A DNA stretch of 64,000 nucleotides from Isoetes taiwanensis. Its lineage: Eukaryota; Streptophyta; Lycopodiopsida; Isoetales; Isoetaceae. The position numbers and the translations under genes were made by a program. How positions within the stretch are numbered: position 1 is the first letter of the stretch; each line of letters starts with the position of its first letter. Shown one piece after another: positions 35,199-48,205 of the stretch. Under the pieces are notes generated by a model. It saw only the letters and a program-made list of their open reading frames with translations. It was not told the origin of the DNA and did not search any database. Where the stretch lies: the NCBI GenBank assembly GCA_021234155.1, contig JAJEKV010000266.1, positions 248,001-312,000 of the forward strand, in the 5' to 3' direction.

Positions 35199-36709
35199 TT
35201 ATATATAGATAGATCTTTTACATTTGGCTGCATGTCCGGCGTTCTTTTCCTTCATGTCAGGGAGTCAGGTATGATTGCTAGTGATTTAAATGTGCAACTG
35301 AATCTATTTTGTTCGTCTTTTGAGATTCGGATGGATAAGACCATATAGGCACGTATGACCTTTTCAAGGTGGTGATTGTTTCTCTACGCTCCATGGCTTC
35401 AGTTGGTGGTTGCTTTGTTCGTCTCTCCTTCTAGATTAGCTTTGCCCACTCTCTTCCAAGACTAGCTTTAAAGTTTCGGTTTTCCATGGTTTTGCTTGAT
35501 TTCAAAATTTAATTGTACTAATTTCATTGGTCCCTCGTCTTTCATTTCTTTCCTTTGTCTCTATTGTTCCTCATTTCCTTCATTCCCATCCACTCTATGG
35601 CTACATGACACTCCGTCCATATTTTGGTGCCATTGCTCACTTACCTCATTTGTTACCTTTTGCCATGGTGTTCTATTTTGATCGCTCTTTGTTTCTTATC
35701 TTGTGGAGTTTTTTTAGTATTATTATCAAAGGTTCATTACATGTTGAAGTTCTAATCTATTCTTGTGGTATCCTTTAGTGCATTAATTTAGTCAAGTCTT
35801 TACTTTAATTGTTATGGTTATTTTTGTCATATTCGAGGATTTGTTTGTTCTTATCCCAACAGTTCCTTGTCCATTTTTTGCTGCATTTTTGGGTTGCCCC
35901 TAGGGGGGCAAACCCTTGGCATATCCAGGAATATGCTAACATATGCTTAGAATATGCTGGTGACTGCTAAAAACTGGCTGTTGCCAGTAAACTGGAGTAA
36001 GGGCCGCATTCTCCACCACGAGCTTCAATCTAAGGAGCTTCCTTCCAGATCGTCGATGGTTCGGTAAGTGTTCTATTTTGCTTGCTCATTTGCTGATTTG
36101 ATTGACAAGGATTTGAGGTTATTATGACTGTAGGAAACACTAGAGTCATTGGCCAGAGGGAATTGGAGACCTTTCGTGAGGAAATGCAGACTAAAGTTTC
36201 GGATGCATATACTGTTATTTTGAAGGAGACCAAACAGGAAAATATGATATGCTCTACAATGGAAATGGAAACGTATAAATAGATTTGATTCTTCTTGTTC
36301 TACACTGCCTAAAGCAGTTCCCATCATCACCCAACAAGTCTATTTTAAACGGTACGTTTAACGTTTTGCAGCAGGCAAGGTTCCATCGTTTGGATACAGA
36401 AAAGTTTGAAGATACATTTGGGCCAAAGCATAAGTGCAAACGCCACAAACTTGGTGTTACTAGTGGATAGATCTGGGGCATGGGGACTTGCAGTTCGGGG
36501 TTCCTTATCCTCCAGTGGATCTGGATCTAAGCTGTTCCAGTGGCAAAGCTATGGATGGTCTCATAAAAGGGCTGTCAGAACTGAAGAATTTGAGGATCCA
36601 GAGCAAATATTAAAAAATAGCTTAAGAAGTAAATAACTATAAAGACGTTAAAACTAAAAGGTGTTTCACTTTGATTTGATCTTTCTTACATGTGTTATGT
36701 TTTCTGCAG
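35199..36709. other. Pyrimidine-rich block and unassigned frames
   Basis: 35390-35780 is pyrimidine-rich on the plus strand, like 52.1-53.9 kb. Plus frames near 36130-36280 and 36406-36636 look weakly coding and could be upstream exons of the RSH relic, but I could not match them to the RSH N-terminus. Confidence 0.3.
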
Positions 36710-38427
36710 GCTGTTCATACAGTAGTTGCTGGCATCCTGCATGATGTGATTGATGACACCAATAGGACGTTAAGAGATGTACACGAGCTGTTTGGTGATG
36801 ATGTGTGCAAGCTTGTAGCAGGTGTCTCCAAGCTGAGTTATGTCAATCGGGTAAGAAGACCAATTTAATTGAAGATCTATTGCAGTGGGCAAAATATGCA
36901 CTAGCCACCATAACTATTGCTTAAGCATGGTTCTGGTCTGGATGTCTCAACATTGCTACTACTTGAACACTTTTCCCAAATGGACATTCTCAGTTGATGA
37001 TCAAAAGGATAAGTTTGATGATGAAAAAAATCTGAGTGTCAAACCATGAAGATTTTAGGACCTTTTAAGAAGGCATATATTGTTGGATTCTGACCTGGAA
37101 GATGATAATTTTTATATAACTGGACTCTAAAGGGAAAATCCTTGGACAACGGTTTGAAAATTGCTCTAAATTGTTTTATTGGCTGTGTTTTCATTGCTGT
37201 GGTTTCTCAAGGATAAGAGGACATATAGTTATTTGTTTTGTTGCAACATGTATGGCATAGGTTAAAGTATCCAGCCTTCATTCTATTCCTATTCACTTTT
37301 CCCTCTGGATCTATGAACAGATTTGTTATGATGGTTGGAAAGCTAAAAGGTAGTCTCAAAATAGAGTGAAAAAAAGCGTGGGGGAACATAGTACTGTTGA
37401 GTAGTCTTAAATGTATGATGCGCTTATCGACATGACAGGAAGTTTTATACAAAGGTTGTGTTCTGGAAATCTAAATCAAGAATTGTCAATAACAGGTTGA
37501 TAGTCTTCGTGTTATGCTACTTGGAATGGTTGATGATCCGCGTGTGGTTCTTATCAAGCTCGCAGATCGTCTTCATAATATGAGAACCTTGTAAGGTTTC
37601 TTCAGCATGATCATTAATTGACTATTTACTAGATAACTTTCAGAGGAGCATCATTTGTTTAGATCTCTTAAATATCCCGTAATAAATGTTTTTGTCTTAG
37701 CCATCATATCCTTGAGAGTAAAGGAAGGATTTAATCCGTTTTATTTTCTGGTTACTATGCCCTGTCTTCTGCAAAGGCTTGTGCAGTAGCACAAGAGACT
37801 CTTGCAGTCTGGTGTTCACTGGCGTCTCGGCTAGGTGCATGGGCATTAAAATCAGAGCTAGAGGACCTTTGCTTTGCAGTTCTTCAGGTGGGTACCATTA
37901 TTGTGCTTTATAGCTGCAGTGGCATTTCTTTTTTTGCAATGGCCTTTGAATGGAATCCTCTGTCCTGTAGCCTCTTATCTTTCATCAGTTGAGGACTGCA
38001 CTTGCTGCAATGTGGTCCCCAGATGCAGACTGGAGGCATTTGAGAAGAGTGGCAAAGAAGACAAGAGGGATAGATTTGCAGCATGATGATGCAACAAAAC
38101 ACAGCGACCAAGTAAAGGAACAACGGCATGAGGAAGATATCGTGACTACGAAGGTATATGGTGTCATGCTTTCATGTGCTTATTTATTTGAGCAAATGAA
38201 GAGCCACCGGACGGTGATTGATCACGGTTTATGTCATTACACGAGGAGCTCATAGAGACTGTAATACCATTTGATATGCAATCGACCGAGGACGAGGATG
38301 CAAAGGTTGCAATCTGTCGTCAGAACTTGAAGAACAGGACAAGTGTATTACAAGAGGAAGAGACTATACTTAAAGCCCTGGGGATTTGTGAGGATGTTTT
38401 GTACAAAGAACTAGTGATATCAACATC
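36710..38427 (+). pseudogene. RelA/SpoT homologue (RSH1-like) hydrolase-domain relic
   Basis: RSH proteins make and break (p)ppGpp in plastids. Five exon-like blocks: 36710-36850 (AVHTVVAGILHDVIDDTNRT..., with the HD motif), 37496-37590 ([28 protein letters not shown]), about 37753-37887 (YALSSAKACAVAQETLAVWC...), 37971-38153 (PLIFHQLRTALAAMWSPDA...) and 38246-38427 (ELIETVIPFD...ILKALGICEDVLYKELVIST). Defects: the short exon normally lying between the first two blocks (LLRRHRR-type) was not found, and the third block has no AG acceptor at its start (TTTCTGGT before TAC). The next acceptor, GCAAAG, would put a stop in frame. The synthetase, TGS and ACT domains expected downstream are not seen in the following 3 kb. 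The family is clear; functionality is unlikely. Confidence 0.75.
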
Positions 38428-41400
38428 GTAATGTTTGCTTCACTTGCTCCAACTTTTTGTTGTTATTGAGCTAGCATATGATTCTTATACATGGACTTTA
38501 TCTATTACATCTTGAGAGTGCTGTGTTAAGTAAGCTGAAATTCTGCCAAAACAGGTGCTGCTATTCATAGATACACACATGCATGTGCGATGAAACCCTT
38601 AGAGGGCAGCATGCTCAAACTGGTCATTATTTTGAAATAAATTCTCATCAGCAATTTTTTTAACGATTTATTTATACCTGGAAGTGTCTTTGTACATAGC
38701 AATAATGAGAAATCAGCAGATTGTATCAATTCTTTATACATTTCTCATAGGTTCTTTTATTGCGCCTCAGCTTATGCAAGACCCGCTTTGTTTCCATGAT
38801 CTCTAGAGCTTTGCAGCCCTTGGCAGCAATCATACCCTTCTCCTTGTTCCAGACAATTGGTTAGTCCTCTTCTATCCTTGTGTGCTTTTTGCCTTTAGTT
38901 TATTAAAGTCAAGATATCTAGGCTTCCTTGAAAGAAAAACTCCTAAATTCTCATTACATTTGCGACGATGATGCTCAGAGACTTCATATGTTTTACATGA
39001 TTCTATACATAATATAAACTGTAGACATGTCAATGTTCTTAGCTGTTGTCGAAGGACTTCTTTCGAAGGATCTGCCATAAAAGATGACGAATTTGCGAGG
39101 GGCAAAAATGATGGTTGTTTCAAGCTTGCTGCCGCCACACCTAGTCAGAAAGAGATGTATTTGCGCTTCAAAAAACCTGTAGGTCCAGAACCTAGAGGAG
39201 CCTCCATCTTCTTTTAATGTCAAACTATATTCCGATGCTTTTGCTACAAAATTTAGATTAGCTAGAGGTTGTACATATGACCATTTATTCCGTATTATGA
39301 GAAGCCGGGACCTCTTAGGATGTTCAAGGAGCTATATCTATAGCTTTCATTCCCAACATAACAAATGGCCAGTTCAAAGCTTAGGCTCTGGTTAGAATGC
39401 ACACTCTACAGAGGATCATGAATAGAGCATTACAGAAAGCTTCTGCATCAATATCTTCAAAGAACTGCAAACTTGAAGAACTTGTAAAGACTGAGAGAGA
39501 ACTGATTGAACTTTGAGCTCATAGGGAAACTGGAAAAAGTCCTGCTAAACAAATTGTGAGAAAGCATGCTATAAAGCCTTGTCCAATATCAGGGGAAAAA
39601 AATGAGCTGAGGCAGAAAACATTTCACATTGACATTTTAATGATAGGAATTCCGTTTCTTTTAAATACATTGGTAAAGATAACCATTAGGATGGGCTAGA
39701 TAAAGCAGATATCTACAAGTTCATTTTAAGGCAGCAGACAGGTTTGAGCGAAAACTACTTTTGCATAATAATTTATTTTAGTTCTGCTATTTATTTTGCA
39801 TGCTTCCTCAATCTATAATGGTTGTGTTCTGTGGATGGGAGTACAGTATTTCCAAAGGCATTATTCTTAGTTAACCTATCAACAATGCAGATACTTCTTA
39901 CCCTAGTTAAGGGTGGAGCAAGGGAAATGAGCAAAGATTCAATTTTGAGCTGGATGAGCCCTTAGTGATGTATGAATTTGGGAAATATCCATTTAATGCC
40001 CTTGGATTGTCCACAAATGAAGTGAATTGTACTACTTGTTTATGAGGACTTTTCAAAGTCTGGTACCAACTTGCTTAGCACATTTCAGCTTACATGTGTA
40101 CTTTATTTAAATTGTTTCAGATTTATATTTGAAGTTGAACATTGGCTACAGTGCCAGTCAGAGAGTTGCACATTACTTGAACGAGTTCGTTCTGAAAGAA
40201 TTGTATATTCCATCACCTTAACCTGTGCAATTAGTTGTGGTTATAAAATATACTCTTCATCTAGAAATATATATATTCTTGTGAAGTTTTCTAACATCAT
40301 CCTTTGCTGTATTAGACTTTCAAATCTCAGCGGAACTTTTTATTGGCACTTGGTGCATGTCTCTTCTATTGGTATGTCTAACTGCACACCTGTTTATCGA
40401 GTTGTTTTGGAAAGAGTTACTGTTGGGGCGAGTATATTGATTCAGCCCTGTTGCAGGCTTGAGACCGAAGAGCAGAGACTAAAGGCAGATTAGTGCTGAT
40501 GAAGTTATATGAAAGTTTACCTGCTGATGATGTTATTTGAAAGTTTATCTCCCTTCATTTTACTATACAAGCAAATGCACAATCAAGGGCATCTGAATAT
40601 ACAGCCTACTGGGAAAAAAAAAATAGAAAAAAGCAAAAGCCAATTAGCTAGTGGAGTACATTATGTTCTTGGTTAGATGTTTGCTTGAATTGAAATCACA
40701 CCTCACCCATGTAGCAACGGTTCTTGGTAGAGAAAGGCAGATTCTTGAATCAATTAGATGCAGGTGTAAGTGTGGAACTCTAGAATGTTTCCCAATTAAG
40801 TAATTGGATAATCACTTTTTATGGCAATCTCCTTTAAGTTTCGAATCAACTATGTTGTCTCAGCCTTATTTCCATTTATAGGTTTTCTAGCATGTTTCTC
40901 ACTTGGACCACCCTTTTTGGCTAAATAGGAACAGATTGAAGGCAATATATTAGTCTCCCCTTCTTTCCCTCCATTTAGCCAAAAGATATTGGCGCTACAC
41001 CATAGGAAAGGAAGAAACAACTTTCTAAGGCTATGGCAGTCGCCAAATATGTTGTTTTGAGAGTGACCTTTAACTCTAGTTATTTTTGTTGGGTTGCCTG
41101 TTTGTGCAAACCATCGTTATCAAGTAGCCATCATCGGAATATAATGAAATTGTATCCATATGAAAATTGTGACCAAGACCACCAAGCCATTGGAGAATTA
41201 TAGGCAATTAAAACGGATCAAGTGGAATTTTTAGGATCTCCAAACAAAACAAGGTGGATTGTGGAGTCTTTGGTGTTGTTGTTGTGTACATTAACAAACT
41301 AATGGGACGACTCTAAGTTCATGTTTGCCCAAGAGTAGAATCTGGCAATCTCAATTCCACCAAGTTGAATCTTAGGAGCAAAGTGAGAAAGAATATTGCA

Positions 41401-41515
41401 ACCAAGAATATGGTAACCTCAACTTCATCAAGTGGAAGCTCAGGAGCAAAATGTACTCTCTACTTTTTCGATTCTACTTGGTATTACAAGTTCTTTGCCC
41501 ATCGTGGTAAATGTC
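38428..41515. other. Region downstream of the RSH relic, no assigned gene
   Basis: A plus segment at about 39394-39516 (MHTLQRIMNRALQKASASIS, coiled-coil-like) and a plus frame at 40071-40493 are unassigned. I specifically looked for RSH synthetase motifs on the plus strand and saw none. Confidence 0.35.
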
Positions 41516-41668
41516 GGACGTGGGCATGTTATAGCCATCCTTAAATGGCAAAAAATCCGCTAAGTCCACAAAAACGCCGTGTAATTTTTTTTGGGCGTGG
41601 CTATAGCATATCAAAGACACGGATATACCACGGATATGTCCGTGGCTATAACATGATGGCGTCCGATA
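41516..41668. mobile_element. Small foldback (MITE-like) element
   Basis: The ends GGACGTGGGCATGTTATAGC and, inverted, GGACGCCATCATGTTATAGC pair over about 17 of 22 bases across 150 bp. Internally CGTGGCTATAGCAT gives a second, overlapping copy of the arm. Target duplication is unclear. Confidence 0.4.
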
Positions 41669-41808
41669 TATGCGGCGCTCCGTTGTTTGCGCAAAAAATG
41701 ACAATACATCAGCATCAAATGCAAAGTATACAACATGATGAGCTTGTTCTGAAAGTAATCAATAATGAACCTACCTTTGTGTAGAAGGCAAGCCAACAGC
41801 TTTATAGA

Positions 41809-41973
41809 ATCATCATATGCACTTCTGAATCTAGTGGTTCAGGCAAAAGCTCTATTATTGACGTCATAAGCAGATTTTACAATCCAATATCTGGAAAGGT
41901 TTTGATTGATGGATGGGATACTAAACGAGTAAATCTGAGGTCTTTGAGACATCATATTGGCTTGCTGCAACAA
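41809..41973 (+). pseudogene. ABCB (P-glycoprotein-type) transporter nucleotide-binding-domain fragment
   Basis: One exon-sized piece reads [40 protein letters not shown] and HIGLLQQ. It is the Walker A region (consensus GxxGxGKS) through the Q-loop of a plant ABCB exporter, where ATP is bound. The usual Gly before Ser in the P-loop (GSSGSGKS) is replaced (ESSGSGKS). After QQ the family continues EPALF, but here the sequence diverges and reaches a stop. No transmembrane domain, signature LSGGQ or Walker B follows. A relic, third in a row with PUT and RSH. Confidence 0.8.
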
Positions 41974-42726
41974 TCGTCCATCCGCTTTGGCGTGCCTCCG
42001 TTACTCGATTAAAATAGTAGACGGCAGCCATAGGCCTTGCTTTATGCATCTCTGCTTTTCTTCGAACATTTGGAAAAAGAAAGCACTGTCCATCATCTGT
42101 CGCCTGACAAACTGCAAAGCTTCACATGTTCAACCTAGATGCAAGTAACAGGGTTAAAGTATAAGTATGGTTCATGATTTCCGCTGCTTGGCTTATGCTT
42201 AAGCTTGAGCAACAACAAAGCTGTGAAAAATCATCACACCTTTTAGTAGCACACATGCCTCGAGAAACCAATAGATCAAGTTATTTCCTGAATCAAGATA
42301 TTGAATTGGTGACATCTCTAATCATTACTTGCTTCTTGGAAATGTTAAACGAAGGTCATCATGATCAACTGATAAACAAAGCACTTAACGCTTGTACAGA
42401 CCTGACCTGACCTTTCTCGGAGAGAAACCTAAGCCTGGTTTATAATAGACTACTGAAAAGAAGATCAAATGTGCTAGAAACATGGTGATGGTACTGAATG
42501 CAAAACCAATTCGGCAGTGGCAGATTCTGCTAGCATTATGGATCATCCCTATTGCCTTTCTTCCCACCACTCAGAGACTGATCCAATATAGGTAACAGTA
42601 GATGCAGCGATAAATTTCTTATATGGCTAAATGCAGTTTTATTGGCACGCATAAAAAAATGTTTAAGTAAGCCATGGTATCAAGTATTCTATTATCTAGA
42701 AGTAGCAATTTGAATTAATTGTCAAA
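41974..42726. other. Spacer before the LTR retrotransposon
   Basis: No gene recognised. A 78-codon plus frame at 42174-42410 has no known motif. Confidence 0.4.
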
Positions 42727-42964
42727 ACATGTGTAACGGTCCTGGCCCCTTGGCAGTCTAATATACACATTTGTGTATGGTACGTATATGGGTTGTACTA
42801 TATGTACTTGTGGCATGCATGCAGCATGGTCTCATGTAAACAGAGGGTTTATAAAATAAGCCAATGTTGGAAAGAGGGCTTTTGGCAAACGTGAGGCTTT
42901 TTGCAAGAGAAGGAGCGTGAAGGCAGAGAGGTACGCCACCATGGGGGCATGGGCTCTAAAAAGG

Positions 42965-43675
42965 ATTAAATTAGCTATGCTAATTTAACACATTAAAGAT
43001 AATAACCTATAACTTAGGAAATTAAGATTAAATAGGATTAATTAGGCTAACTACTGTTTGGGAAGGCGCCACCTGCACCAATCGATTGGGCAGCATGGGG
43101 GTTTCCAAGTTAGGCCGTCATCCTAACCCCTATCCCTGTGTTGATTCCCTCAATTCGGCCAAAGGAGGAGGGAGCCGAGCGCCATCATACCCATCGAGAG
43201 CCACCATACCAAGTCGACCTCGTGGAAGCAAAAAGCGTAACCCTCAACTCCCAAGAGATGGAGGCACCCCATGGAACGAGTCCAGCCCTGATTCGTAGGT
43301 GGCTAGGATAGCCGTGGAATTCTCGATAACGCCCCTATTGGGCCTTGGTTGAGTTCGTTTTCTCGTTCTCTTTGTGTTTCAATCATAGAAACTAACCCTT
43401 GATTGTACAAGTAAGTTCTCTTTATATTCGATTCGGTTCTTACTCGAAAAGGATGGATTGTTAGTTCTTTGTTTAATCTTACTCAAAATGGGGGGATTAC
43501 GGGGTGTAGAGACCTCCGAACCATGTATGGTAGTATGCTCCTAGATAGCCTCAGAGTCCCATTAATTGCGCCGTGCACAAGAGCCCACGGGTCCTAGATG
43601 CTATGGTCGGCTTAGCACCGCACAAAGGAACACAAAGTGGTGAAGTGGGGTGGGGTCTTGTGACGAACATACAAG
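42965..43675 (+). repeat. Dispersed repeat, plus-strand copy inside the 5' LTR
   Basis: Shares ordered motifs with the minus strand of 19740-20290 (GGTGTAGAGACC, TATGCTCCTAG, GTGCACAAGAGCCCA, GTGGTGAAGTGGGGTGGGG). It falls within the 772 bp (42931-43702) that interrupt the LTR. A 70-codon frame at 43086 is not recognised. Confidence 0.6.
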
Positions 43676-45538
43676 GCCCCGAGACTCCTACTGGTGAGTC
43701 AGAACGGTCCCCGCCCCTTGGCGCCTAATATACACATTTGTGTATGGTAACGATATGGGTTGTACTATATGTACTTGTGGCATGCATGCAAAGATGGTCT
43801 CATGTAAACAAAGGGTTTACAAAATAAGACAATTTTGGGAAAGAGGGCTTTTTGCAAACGTGAAGCTATGAAGCTATGGGAAGGCAGGAGCTTGGAAGGA
43901 TTGCACCGGGAGGATTGTTGAAGAAAGGACATTGGAGCTTGGAGACTGCATCAGATCTTCTCTTATCAGGTGGGGTTTTGGATTTTGTGGATTCAAGTTG
44001 TGGTTGCATAGGTCGCTAAGAATCAATCTGTACATGCTTTTGGATGGTAGATTTACTCTTTGTTAGCTATGGTCGAATTGTTCGTGCTCGTAAGGCCCGC
44101 AAAGCAAGATTGAATATGCAGATGATGGCTTGAACCGGAGGAAAATAAGAAAGACAGCCAGAGAATAAGTGCCGATTCTTTGCACCAAAGCCTTGAAGGT
44201 GTCTGAAATGTTTTGCTCCATTACTTGATCACGGGCAAGCGTATTATAGCTCTAATTAGACTGGAACTGAATCGCAAGAGGGCATGGAAGAATCAACCTG
44301 TAGCTGCCAGGAAATATCTAGATTTACAGAATAAAATGTTAATTTGATTGAATCAGAGGCTTGTTGCTTTGTTAGCTGGTTGGTTGAGGCAATAAAGCAA
44401 GTTTGAATCAGTCGGAATTGGAGAAGAAAGGCGGATTGGGGCCTCGTAAGGGCCGATCTAGCCCGCATTAATCGCTAATCGAGGCAAGAGAGGCATCTTG
44501 GAGCTGTCTAAACTGATTAGATCACTGTAAATTCTGTTGGGTCAGATCAAAGCTGTTAGAAAGGGGCCGATTTGGGATGTAAAGTGGCCGATTTGGCTTG
44601 GGGAGGCTTCAATTGGAGGAATCGATGCCTTTTGAAGGCCTAACCTATTTAAAAATGAAGACGCCTCTGGTTTGTTTTGGTTGTTTTGGTTATTTTTGGT
44701 TTTAGTTGGTTCTTTGTTGTTACTTTTGTTGCATGCTTTAATTAACAATAGTTCAAAGGAAGTAATAGTTAGTAGTTCAAAGGAAAATAATAGGAAGCTC
44801 AAGGGCTTGGATTGAGGCCCGACTATCCGCAGAGTATGCCAGGTCCTGCGGCAAGAAATTTGGATAGGGGTAACTATGTAAGAACCCGGATTGCTTTAAA
44901 AAGAACATGTAATAATAAATAAATATAATTAAAGGGTAATAACTTGAGAACTCTTGGAGATTGGTATCCCTTGGCTCCTGAAGATGGGAGCATGTGATAT
45001 AAGCAGGAGGTCCTATGGATTTTTAAGTCGGAAGTGCGGCAATTGGAGTTTCCACATTGGGTGCACTAATTAATCACTTAGCTATGGAAGTGGTTTTTAA
45101 TATAAAAATATTAAAACCTTAGCTAGCAATTGTTAGTGATAAATTAAAGAAAGCATGTTGGAACTTTGGAGACCTAGAGAAGTTGAGCCGAGAGAGAAAT
45201 ATGAAGTATATGGAGGGTCCAGATGAGGCTATGGCATGGAGCACTGTAAGCCTAAGTGTATAACTGTAAGTTTTTAAGTTGTTGAGCTATATTTTATCAG
45301 AGGCATCATAGCTAATGGATTATCCTCATGGGAGAATGGTTCTGAGGTAAGTTTGCATGTTTGGAATGTTGTTTTTCCTTGTTCAGTGAAGTACATAGGT
45401 ATGGGAGCTACATCAATGATATTTAGGCTTGTGACTTCCTCAACATGTTTGGATCAGTAAGTTAGCTACTTCAACATGGGCAAGTTGTACAGGCAACATC
45501 GGCAAGAGTATGATCTAGGCACATTTATAGTAAATTCT

Positions 45539-48205
45539 TTAACACTAGACCTGTCCCATGATGGACCATTAAAGGGCATTTTGAAGGTTCACAAAAAAAA
45601 TCATATAAAATCAAGAACGCAAAAACTAGCCAAACCCTTTCTAGGAATTCATATATGGTAGTCATGCTTCACGTAAAAAATACACAAAAATGTATCCGCT
45701 CCCATTCTTGTGAGTTATGCTCTAGCAAACCCAAGGGGGTCAAGTACCAAAAGCTTCATGTTCACACAAAGTAAAACTGCCTTGATGAAAAGATTTTTTT
45801 GATTTTTTTGGTTATAATGTTATTTTTCTACACGAGATATAGAGCAAGGCACAAAAAACCACATCTCAATTGGAACTGTGTGAAGGAAGATAGAGCAATT
45901 CAAACATGACAGGGTCAAAACTGTCTTCTGCCTTTTGGGAACCAGTACTGGTTCCCAGAAAGCAGTTGTGATATAAAAACAACAACTTTGAGAAGGAAAT
46001 TAATTTTAAGTTCAAATTTGGCATATAAGTAGTTCACGAGATCCTCCATCCTAGAAAAATGTTTGTTGAGTTCGAATTTGATGTTTTGACTTTTATTTCT
46101 ATTTTCAATTTTAGGGAATCTATACAAATGGATAACATTGCTATATATGACTCTAGGTTGTCCTCCAAAAAATCACATTATGAAAGCTTATAAAGATGTG
46201 AAACCAATGCAAAAACAAACTTGTAAAAAGAGCAAAAGACGTGGTAAAAAAAAATCAAAAACGATATCTGTACCTGTCCATTACTGGTCCATAGTTCATT
46301 TAAAAATTGATAATATCCTTATGTTAGTCCATTTCAAGTTGAATTTTGGGATACGAGTAGCTCTTGGACCACTTTGTTCACAAAAAATATTTGTTGTTCA
46401 TTATCTTGAGGTTCGTACTAGAATAGATAACATCAATTATATTATATCTTCCATGTTTATTATAGATTTGTGCTATAAGGTGTGACTTTACAAAATCGCA
46501 TCCTCAAAATATCTCATGTCAAGAAACCAATGCAAAAAGAACTAAGGAAAAATATGAAAAACATTTACTATAAAAAATAAAGATAGATCGCTACTTGCAA
46601 ATCCATTCTGTGCACCATCATTGGTCCAAATGACTGAAAGTTTGAAAATCATTAATGGTGCCATCTTAATCAATTTTGATCTCAACTTTCAGATATAGTT
46701 TACTTGTATGATTCTCTATAGGATAAAATTAATTGATCAGGTTAGCTTGCATAATTTAAGGGTAAGGTTGAAGCACAAAAAATTGAGAATTTATAAGGTA
46801 TTTATGACCAATTGAACCTACATGGACTTTCATTTACACCTTTCAAAAATCATGTGATAGAAGCTAAAAAGTCATAGTATCATTCTCTGGGGAAAAATGG
46901 ATAAGGTTAGTGAGAGATATATGCTCTATACAATTAGTCTCGTGGACCATAAATGGTGATGTGTGCTTATATAAATTAAAACCTTTGAAATAACATGTTA
47001 CTTTAACATGCAACTAGAGATTTCTATTGCCAAGAAACATTTGCATCCATAAAAAATATAATATGCATGAAAGATAACTTACATGTAATATTATTCTACT
47101 TGGATGACAATGCTTTATAGCAGTAACACAGATATGAAGTTTATGCTAGTAAGAAATAAGCAGATTTCATGGTATTTTTTTCAATAAGACCATACAACCT
47201 ATATAAGAGATGTCTATATATGTCATTTCTCACATTTTGAACTATTTTAAAGGCATATTTAGGGAAAAATAGTGTCTTTTTCTATGAACCAAAGAAGTAT
47301 ATATGAAATGTTATGTGGACTATTTATATTATGGCATGGCTAAATTTCACAACATCCACTTGAATTCATCAATAAACATCACTAACTTAATCATTGTGTG
47401 GTTTTGGACCTATAATTATGGAGTTGACCCAACTTTTTATGCTCTAATGTGTTAATCCGGTTGTTGTACATCATGTTTGAATTCCAAACATTGCATGGTT
47501 ACACCTTAGTTACACTATATGTAAGTTGATAAAAGTTATGTTCTATGTAGATATAAATAGAACGCATCATTTATTACACACATGGCATTATGTATGGTTG
47601 TTATTGGAACATTTTAACATATATTTTTGTCCAGAATTCTGTATAGTAGATTCTTTTAGTAGATATTGAGGTTAACATGACTTATGAACACTCAAAAAAA
47701 TCATAAAACTATAGGTCATATAGTTAGCAACTCATGGCCACAAGAATTAAATCAAAACTTGTTATAATGAGAGAGTAACAATTCTTGAACCTCAAGCAGC
47801 TTTTTTTACCAAAATAGGGTTTGGCGGCTTCCACCAATGTCAGATGATAGCAAGAAAACGTGGGAACATAAAACTCAATGTGTTCTATGATAAACAGGCA
47901 AATACCTCCAACTTTAGCAAGGTTTAGGTCACTTTATGCTAGAAAGATTGAAGAAGGCAGTTCTGGACTGGTGCAGAAACTGCCAAATTCTCCAATGTTT
48001 GAGCAATCACCACAAGGTATAGGTGAGCCCATTGGTCTTGAAATTCTCAGGGGTCATTAAGAAATAAGTGAAGACTCAAATGATGGTGGTATATTGTAAA
48101 ATTGAAATTTCTTTCGTGAGTTACATGAGTTTAAGTGGCAGAGGTCATAAGGGCCAGTTCTGGTCCATGGATCAGGAATGGTCCCAGGGACAAGTCTAGT
48201 GTTAA
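45539..48205. mobile_element. Non-autonomous CACTA-like DNA transposon nested in the 5' LTR
   Basis: A 2659 bp insert (45543-48201) starts CACTAGACCTGTCCC and ends with the inverted copy GGGACAAGTCTAGTG (14 of 15 paired). It is flanked by TTAA on both sides. The 3' LTR, which lacks the insert, reads GTCTAATGAAC at the matching place, so insertion is clear. Subterminal copies of ACTGGTTCC/ACTGGTCC-like words (45940, 46278, 48150) fit the CACTA (En/Spm) superfamily. The flank is odd: CACTA elements make 3 bp duplications. TTAA, or TA with an ACACTAG end, would fit other superfamilies. No transposase frame was seen; the 115-codon ORF at 46138-46485 is unrecognised. Confidence 0.75.
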
